Shown: positions 57,385-64,000 of the stretch, piece after piece
Position numbering within the stretch: the first letter of the stretch is position 1
Layout: every line of letters begins with the position of its first letter
NCBI GenBank assembly: GCA_029582155.1
Contig: CM055901.1
Span: 45,041,580 to 45,105,579 of the forward strand
Direction of reading: 5' to 3'
Source: Panopea generosa
Taxonomy: Eukaryota; Mollusca; Bivalvia; Adapedonta; Hiatellidae
DNA: 64,000 bases
Program-made: the position numbers and the translations under genes
The notes under the pieces: model-generated
Told to the model about the DNA's origin: nothing
Seen by the model: only the letters and a program-made list of their open reading frames with translations
Database searches by the model: none

Positions 57385-57811
57385 TTAAGTTTTCAAACTA
57401 CTACTTGTAACACCACATGCACTATTTGCATATTTAGCAGTGCTGTTTGCACAATCACATATAGTGTTTTTATGTATATTACATGTACAATATTTGCCAG
57501 TTCCATCGGTTTTCTTCATTTCCTGCAAAGCCTCCGTTATATCCTGTTGTACAGTCTGTAGGAGGCACACAACACACACTTTCTGACATCCGTCACATTT
57601 TTTATCCTGTGCAATATTGTACCTGCTCCCTCCCTTTCTCCATCCTGTGTGATCACGTTTGACTTTGCCATCACATTCATCCTCGATATGAACTTGAATT
57701 TCACTGTTGTCACACTGTTCTTGGTGATGGTGACAATAACCTTCACTTCCCAGGTTTGATTTTAGCTTGTTTGTCGTGGTGTCTTTCTCGTATATGTCGG
57801 ATATCATCATC
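57385..57811 (-). CDS. Putative Cys/His-rich coding exon, function unknown
   Basis: An open minus-strand frame of 141 codons starts MMISDIYEKD one base after a strong TTTTTTTTGTAG acceptor. It ends at TAA (57387-57385). The text is rich in Cys and His in spaced groups (CHHHQEQC, DECDG, CDGCQKVCVVC, CTCNIH, CDC), which suggests metal binding or disulfides. No signal peptide or membrane segment is seen and no family was recognised. It may be the last exon of a spliced gene, beginning either at this ATG or in an upstream exon ending in phase 2. No matching upstream exon was found up to 64 kb. The C-terminal 100 bases are duplicated in degraded form at 57062-57165. It could also be an old gene fragment. 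Confidence 0.45.
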
Positions 57812-58389
57812 CTACAAAAAAAACGAAGACAAATTTCAGATACTTTACGACCTTATGATTACTACAGAATTATTCTGTTATTTATTTTATAAAGAAAATA
57901 TGTTCGCTGATACCAATAACTGCATGTAGTGTTAATACTAAAATTACACTATTTTACTTTTTTAACGATAATATACAATTTTTACACAAACCAAAACTAA
58001 GCTTAATTGTTAACTAAATAAACAAACCATTGAATTGAAGCATAAAATGTAATAAAAAGAAAAAAAAAAAACATTTACACATGATGTATGTACATGCAAA
58101 CCAAGTAAGAGGACGAGTAGAGAGAACAACTTTAAATATGACACTGATCTCTGGCTCACAAGCCAATACTTGAAAAAGTCAATTATACAAACCTCATAAA
58201 CTAACAAAAATGGGAAAAGACATAATGTGAAGGTCATTTACGTGCAGTTTGTGATATAGTGAAATAGGTACAAGAATTGGGGGTTTGTCATTCAAAATTC
58301 TGATTAAGGAAGAGAAGTTTGTGAAATCAGAGAGGAAATAAAGCAACATAAATAATCTAATATTGCAAATACAACGAGTGATATTATTC
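57812..58389. other. AT-rich, no gene recognised
   Basis: Presumed intron of the minus-strand exon above; nothing else is seen. Confidence 0.4.
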
Positions 58390-59075
58390 CATGTGACATT
58401 TGGTATCAGCAAGCTATGGGTTTATAACTTTCTGTAGTGTATATTCCATGTGACAGTTGTTATCAGCAAGCTATGGGTTTATAACTTTCTGTAGTGTATA
58501 TTCCATGTGACAATTGTTATCAGCAAGCTATGAGATTATAACATTCTGTGGTGTATATTCCATGTGACATTGAATATCAGCAAGCCATGCGTTAATAACA
58601 TTCTGTGGTGTATATTCCATGTGACATTTGATATCAGCAAGCTATGGGTTTATAATATTCTGTGGTGTATTATTCTATGTGACATTTGGTATCAGCAAGC
58701 TATGGGTTTATAAATTCTGTGGTGTATTATTCTATGTGACATTTGGTATCAGCAAGCTATGGGTTTATAAATTCTGTGGTGTATTATTCTATGTGATATT
58801 TGGTATCAGCAAGCTATGGGTTTATAAATTCTGTGGTGTATTATTCTATGTGACATTTGATATCAGCAAGCTATGGGTTTATAAATTCTGTGGTGTATTA
58901 TTCTATGTGACATTTGATATCAGCAAGCTATGGGTTTATAAATTCTGTGGTGTATTATTCTATGTGACATTTGGTATCAGCAAGCTATGGGTTTATAAAT
59001 TCTGTGGTGTATTATTCTATGTGACATTTGGTATCAGCAAGTTATAGTTTTATAATATTCTGTGTATATTTCATG
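58390..59075. repeat. 57-bp minisatellite, about 11-12 units
   Basis: The unit TATTCTATGTGACATTTGGT, ATCAGCAAGCTATGGGTTTA, TAAATTCTGTGGTGTAT is 57 bp; the first units are a few bases longer. The 139-codon plus-strand frame with repeating FGISKLWVYKFCGVLFY is an artefact of the period being divisible by three. Confidence 0.95.
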
Positions 59076-59144
59076 TGACAATACAATTGTTAAATCAATT
59101 ATACTTAACAATTTCAAATAACTTAGAAAATGACATGCATTTAC

Positions 59145-59307
59145 CAGATAATAGGTCAAAGGTAAAGTAAGATATTGCATTGCCCACACCAACCATTTTG
59201 AAAATATAAAATGCCACATCACCATAGCATGACTCCTCAGTCACCAAAAACAACAAAAATACATATAAGTCAAACACCAACATAGATGAAATCTTAAATG
59301 AATGGAT
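59145..59307 (-). CDS. Weak candidate coding exon, membrane-protein-like
   Basis: On the minus strand, a TTTTTTTTTTTAG acceptor is followed by 163 bases open in one frame, with text such as EESCYGDVAFYIFKMVGVGN and AISYFTFDLLS, then a GTAAAT donor (phase 1). The text is hydrophobic, as in a transporter segment. It is not phase-compatible with the exon at 57385-57811. It may be chance in AT-rich DNA. Confidence 0.2.
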
Positions 59308-59309
59308 CT

Positions 59310-60387
59310 AAAAAAAAAAATTTGTTGAATTTAGAAAACTCAACCAGAAATAATAAGGCACTGGTATAGGCAGGGACAGGAAAGGAAACAAAGGAACTGT
59401 CTATATCCATCCATTGTACAGCCTCATCAAATGTTTGTTTTTAAAACTTCTCATATAAATAATTAACTAAAGCTGTAACTAACAACAAAATAGTTTTACA
59501 ACTCAAGTGTATGTGACCCACCAAAAATATTGTCAGTTACGGCTGAATTTAAACTGAAGATGAAAATCAGAAAGAATAATATAGTTGCTAACATTGATCT
59601 TTTAACTTGAATCATTATAACTTTCTTGTACTGTATACGATATATAGTTTGAACGGATTTAATGCAATATCATAATTATACAGGCTATATAAATAATGGT
59701 GACCAGTCTTATCGGTGGAGGATGACCTAAAGTGCACATAGTAATTACATGAATCAAGTAGAACTTAACATTCTTCCGCAAGCTATCTTAGTCTCACATA
59801 ATGTTTAAACCAAACTGTTTAAACTTTGTTATCCATGGTTGCTTTACAGTGATTATCAAATTAGTTAATTGAGGATGTTTACATTAAGTCTGGTGTCGGG
59901 GAGGTATCCAATGTTTCCATAATACTCGTGAGATTAAATAAACGTCTCTGAATATACTTACAACTGATCAGCATTAGAATCCTATAAAAAGTGATGAAAA
60001 TAAAAAAGTAAACAACAATAACAAAAAATTAAGCTTTGAGATGAATATTATTCAAAGGCAGTAAGACTCATCCATTTGACCAGACATTCAGCAGAATTCT
60101 ACCACTCCACCATATAACAACCTCTCTGTAAAGCTTCCTCTAGACATGCACATTGTCACAATAACCATGGTGTCAGAAGTGAAGGATACAAGATACATAT
60201 AGAGCATGCAGAATACACAAAAGGTGTTAGTGTTGATCCACTGCAACTGCTGATACTTATACTATAAACTGATTCTACTGTAGAAAGGTAAACATCTAGT
60301 GCGAAGAGCATGATGTATTAAGAAAAAAACATCTGAAGATAAAGTAATGTGCTCCCTCAGTTTAGAATTGCATTTTAAAAGCTGTTA
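59310..60387. other. Non-coding stretch
   Basis: No exon or repeat family was recognised. Confidence 0.5.
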
Positions 60388-60655
60388 TTATTGTTGTTGT
60401 TGTTGTTGTTGTTGTATGGTGTTTAGCATCACTTTCAACAATTTTACTTGAAACACTATTCTGAGCACTGTTACATGGGGCATCAGACACCAGACTGACA
60501 AGACCTAGAACTATCATCTAAACGCTGAGTGCCAAGCGAAGAAGCTTTTAGTACCATTTTTCAAGTCTTTGGTGTGACCGAGCCAGGGATCAAACCCACG
60601 ACCTTCTGCATGCTAGTTGGATGCTCTACCCCTAGACTACTGCTACAGCCTTTTT
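60388..60655 (-). mobile_element. tRNA-derived SINE, family D, nearly full length
   Basis: On the minus strand the head reads GTAGTCTAGGGGTAGAGCAT (A-box region) and GTGGGTTTGATCCCTGG (B box). The body includes GTACTAAAAGCTTCTTCGC and ends ACGCTAAACACCATAC then (AAC)n. Approximate direct repeats TTTTAAAAGC and TTTTAAGAAGC flank it. Truncated copies are at 23675 and 32778. Confidence 0.85.
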
Positions 60656-60689
60656 AAGAAGCAAAGTATAGTCTAAGAATTAAGCATCA

Positions 60690-60935
60690 AGTTTCATTAT
60701 AGTAAGAATATTCAACCAAATTAAATATTCCCCTATATAACAAGAATATTTAATCAATTTAAATATTTCCCTATATAGCAAAAATATTCAATTTAAATAG
60801 TCCCCTATATAGCAAGAACATTCAATCAAATCAAATATTCCCCTATATAGCAAGAACATTCAACCAAATTAAATATTCCCTCTATATAGCAAGGACATAC
60901 AATCAAATCAAATATTCCCCTATATAGCTGTGTAA
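60690..60935. repeat. Short tandem array, ~38-44-bp units
   Basis: TATAGCAAGAACATTCAATC followed by AAATCAAATATTCCCC recurs about six times. Confidence 0.9.
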
Positions 60936-61855
60936 CAAACATGGACACAAAGAATATAACTGTCATTAAAATTTCCATCAAGAATGTGGATTGATTAATT
61001 AGTGATGTCTTAATATTGTACATTTGTAAAGTAGATTGGAAAATATTGACTGTTGACTAGGTGTATAAAACACTGCTTAAATTTTGTTATTTGTATATCA
61101 GCCTCTGTTGTGTCATCAGATTATGTTAACCAATCACTTTTACTCTTTTCATCAGTAACTGTTTGGTCCTCATCTTTAGTTAGACATATACACTCGATAC
61201 AGACCAGGTAAGCAGTCACTGTTTAAGACTGTTTGGTCCATGCCTGTGTACATATCAGGTCACCTGTCAGCAGTCAATATATATTTCCAGTTAATTACAA
61301 TATGCTGTCAATATAATTTGGAGTACAAATGTTTAAACATTATTTTACTTTTGTCAACACAATATTAGTGGTATGAATGAATTATTTTACACTTTACACT
61401 TAACAAAGCTCTATTGCAAAGAAATTATGTATTACTTTTGAAAAAAAATCAGTATGATCGAAATTTACCTCTTTTTTTTGAAAATTCAAACCAAGTGTGG
61501 GATATTCATTGAAGATTTATCTCCCTTAAACTTTGTTTGAAGACAAATTATATTAAACAATATTTTGTGCAGTTATCTTGTCTAGTTAGAGATTTTGTAA
61601 AACAGTTTTTATATTGTTTACTTTGTTTAGGTTCTCTTTAAAAATCATAGTTCCATGAACTGGTAGGTGGACTAAATATTTGACACAAAACTATGAGGTA
61701 CTATGGACTAAACATATTTTGCTATTCTCTTCTGGTATGTATCACATACAATAACCAGAAGGTCACGCTTAAGGTTGTGTTGCCAAATGTAATGGAAAAG
61801 CGTGTAACTTAAACATGCCAAACTGTAAGCTGTCAAAAATGTATATAAATATTAG
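60936..61855. other. AT-rich non-coding stretch
   Basis: Nothing recognised apart from a local repeat of ACTGTTTGGTCC (61157, 61228). Confidence 0.5.
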
Positions 61856-62079
61856 TTAGGCTATAATAAATTAATTGCTAGATTATCATCCCCGCCCACC
61901 CCCTAGTTTTCATGCCGCTCTGACCCTTTTTATTTTCATAAAAAAAAATTTTTTTTTAGTTTTTTTTTTTAAATAAAAAAACATCAAAATGTTTAAAAAC
62001 AAAAATAAAATCCTCCCTCGCTCCCCGTTTTTAAGAAAAATTTGGATGATAATCTAGCAATTAATTTATAATGGCCTTA
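61856..62079. mobile_element. MITE, second copy of the 56780 family, inverted
   Basis: The ends read TAATAAATTAATTGCTAGAT on the left and, reverse complemented, TAAGGCCATTATAAATTAAT on the right, each continuing TTGCTAGATTATC. Internally AAATTTTTCTTAAAAACGGG (minus) matches the plus strand of the first copy. Confidence 0.8.
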
Positions 62080-62249
62080 TGTTGAAGGAAATTCAAGATG
62101 ACAGAGTCCACAGAGTGTTGTTAGTTAAGCATCTAACCACTTTACACAAGAAACAACCTTCCAGTGAAACTCGTATACGTATCGTCATTGCTTGTTCACA
62201 GACAAGTTATCCACTCCTGTAAGGAATCCTATATCAGATAAGAAAACAA

Positions 62250-62527
62250 CACATTTAGTTTGGTTGTTTGGTTGTTTGAATATTTAGTTTCATTTTATGC
62301 TATCGAGGGCCAACAGACAACCAGTTAACCTAACCACTCTTTCCTGGGATCCTTGATGGTCAACGAGTACTCTAGCACACCCATCTCTGCAAGCTTGAAT
62401 AAGTGGAGAGACTAATGATAATGAGATGTGATGTTTGTTAATCATCACTGAGACTGTGGCCAGGTAGGGATTTGACCCCTGCATTGATGGTCAAGACATG
62501 CTTAACTGACTGAGCTTATCTGGCATG
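62250..62527 (-). mobile_element. tRNA-derived SINE, family A
   Basis: Minus-strand head AGCTCAGTCAGTTAAGCATG (A box) and GGGGTCAAATCCC (B box), then the family A body ending CTGTTGGCCCTCGATAGCAT. Confidence 0.85.
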
Positions 62528-62769
62528 GCAACATATTTAGAATTGCCAGAGGACAACATGATTTCAACTGTATTTGATTTATGAAAGAATTGCACTTCAC
62601 ACATATTTGCCTGATATAAGCAATCAAAAGTAAAAAACATATCTCTTAGATATTAGCAACAAGCTCAGTTTGCAATATGTCATCCCAGACGTGGACTCAA
62701 AGTTGATGTCGGGATGAGTACAAAATCCTTCATTACCTTTTCAAAAAGTATGCTAATAATTTCAACATT

Positions 62770-62915
62770 TTGTCGATGTATTTTTTTTTAATCTGTATGT
62801 TAATTTGTTGTTTTTTGTACATCTAGAATGAACCTGGAATCTTCCTTCCTGTTGGCGTCGAATAACTTAAAATGTGTTGGTATGCCGTAAAACCTTATTC
62901 ATTCATTCATTCATT
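62770..62915. mobile_element. Family E 3' part with (ATTC)n tail
   Basis: TCGATGTATTTTTTTTTAAT, AATTTGTTGTTTTTTGTACA, GGCGTCGAATAAC, TGTGTTGGTATG, then CATTCATTCATTCATT. Matches 47885-48025. Confidence 0.75.
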
Positions 62916-63567
62916 AAACATTTGCAGTCTTGCTATCACATCTAAGTAAACCAGTATTAAACATTTAGATCTAAGAGCAAAAACGACATCATGATTGTTA
63001 ATAAGCTGTAACAAGAAGTTTTCTGAATTATTAAGTAAACTTCAAAACAATATAACTAAGTTATGGAATTTTTAAACTATTAAAACTAAAGAAAAAGTTT
63101 TAGAAACAATAAATACAGGCTAGTACATTCGGTTATAACAAATGTTTACTGTATTAACAGTTGGTTAACAATTCTGAACAGAAGTCAACAGTTTGTAAAC
63201 AGTAAAAATATGTTGTTTACTGTCTGCTTTTGAAATTGATTGCTAGTGTTTAATCATGTGACACAAAATAGAAAATGTGAATTTATGGATAAGTCTGCAT
63301 TTCAGATTCCTTGATCATCTGCGATGCTTGCTTTTATAAAAAACAAACATCTTGACACTTTGTACAGATGAAAAGTTTGAATCTGGAAGAAAGATCTGAT
63401 TGGCTGAAACAAACAAACGAAGGTATGTTTAAATAATGTTAAAAAATATTTATTCCAACGAATGTCATTGCAGTTATCTTGACCAAGATATTTTTCAAAT
63501 AGAAAATATCTAATAATAAAAATGAATACATAAACAACGTCTAAATGAGTCTCTTTTTAAAAAAAAC
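62916..63567. other. AT-rich, nothing recognised
   Basis: No exon or repeat was seen. Confidence 0.5.
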
Positions 63568-64000
63568 AACACAAAACACTATGGGATTTCCTAAGGTAGT
63601 CTGATTGCCTGAATCTACCACAAAACACTACGGGATTTGCTGAGGTAGTCTGGTTGCCTGAATCTACCAATTAGGAACTTTAACACAAAACACTATGGGA
63701 TTTGCTAAGGTAGTTTGATTGCCTGAATCTACCAATTAGTCTGATTGCCTGAATCTACCAATTAGGAACTTTAACACAAAACACTATTTGATTTGCTAAG
63801 GTGGTCTGATGGCCTGAATCTACCAATTAGTCTGATTGCCTGAATCTACCAATTAGGAACTTTAACACAAAACACTACGGGATTTGCTAAGGTGGTCTGA
63901 TTGCCTGAATCTACCAATTAGGAACTTTAACACAAAACACTATGAGATTTGCTAAGGTGGTCTGATTGCCTGAATCTACCAATTAAGAACTTTAACACAA
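63568..64000. repeat. 65-bp tandem array running off the window
   Basis: The unit GGAACTTTAACACAAAACAC, TATGGGATTTGCTAAGGTAG, TCTGATTGCCTGAATCTACC, AATTA is repeated. In places only the 26-bp part TCTGATTGCCTGAATCTACC plus AATTAG is doubled, giving a compound array. It continues past base 64000. Confidence 0.95.

Noticed and set aside
58628-59047. 139-codon frame with 19-residue repeats
   Set aside because: It arises from the 57-bp minisatellite. Units vary at all codon positions alike and earlier units of other length break the frame.
60565-60655. Genuine tRNA gene
   Set aside because: A and B boxes are present, but the sequence cannot close a full cloverleaf and continues into a SINE body with an (AAC)n tail; the other tRNA-like heads in the window are likewise SINE heads.

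Overview
This is AT-rich animal genomic DNA, almost certainly from a mollusc and probably a bivalve. The support is spliced genes with GT-AG introns, a metazoan ELOVL1/7-type fatty acid elongase with the seven-coding-exon layout familiar from animal ELOVL genes, abundant tRNA-derived SINEs, degraded LINEs, many small inverted-repeat elements and very heavy minisatellite content. There are no prokaryotic features, and most long open frames are by-products of tandem repeats whose period is a multiple of three.

Layout. 1-2.4 kb: a decayed L1/Tx1-like LINE with an internal tandem duplication. 5.4-5.8 kb: a candidate inverted-repeat element. 6.5-9.0 kb: a small plus-strand gene for a single-pass membrane protein of KCNE-like architecture (two exons, polyadenylation signal). 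9.4-15.1 kb: a SINE, then a 5.2-kb satellite array of 55-bp monomers with local higher-order structure. 15-23 kb: repeat-rich DNA with a MULE-like transposase scrap, two LINE 3' fragments, dinucleotide tracts and a diverged segmental duplication.

23.3-39.0 kb: the elongase gene, plus strand, 286 residues. All catalytic motifs, every splice site and the reading-frame phases are intact. Its introns carry a 3.7-kb inverted-repeat transposon (intron 3), a 42-bp minisatellite with a SINE inside it and a small MITE (intron 4), a triplicated splice-acceptor segment (intron 5) and a 28-bp minisatellite full of acceptor-like motifs (intron 6).

39.5-64 kb: mostly repeats. These are a 15-bp minisatellite just past the elongase stop, a 3.1-kb array of 38-bp units, two near-identical 0.46-kb repeats 2.6 kb apart, two adjacent elements with shared ends, a MITE pair, a 57-bp minisatellite, SINEs, and a 65-bp array cut by the window edge. 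One plausible minus-strand coding exon (57.4-57.8 kb, Cys/His-rich, function unknown) and one weaker candidate exon (59.1-59.3 kb) lie here.

The two supported genes have no evident functional link. The elongase would lengthen saturated and monounsaturated very-long-chain acyl-CoAs in the ER. The small protein would sit in a membrane, possibly as a channel accessory subunit. I found no clearly new multi-gene system. The most unusual material is the repeat architecture: the higher-order satellite, the 3.7-kb transposon with palindromic subterminal motifs, and the duplicated splice acceptor.
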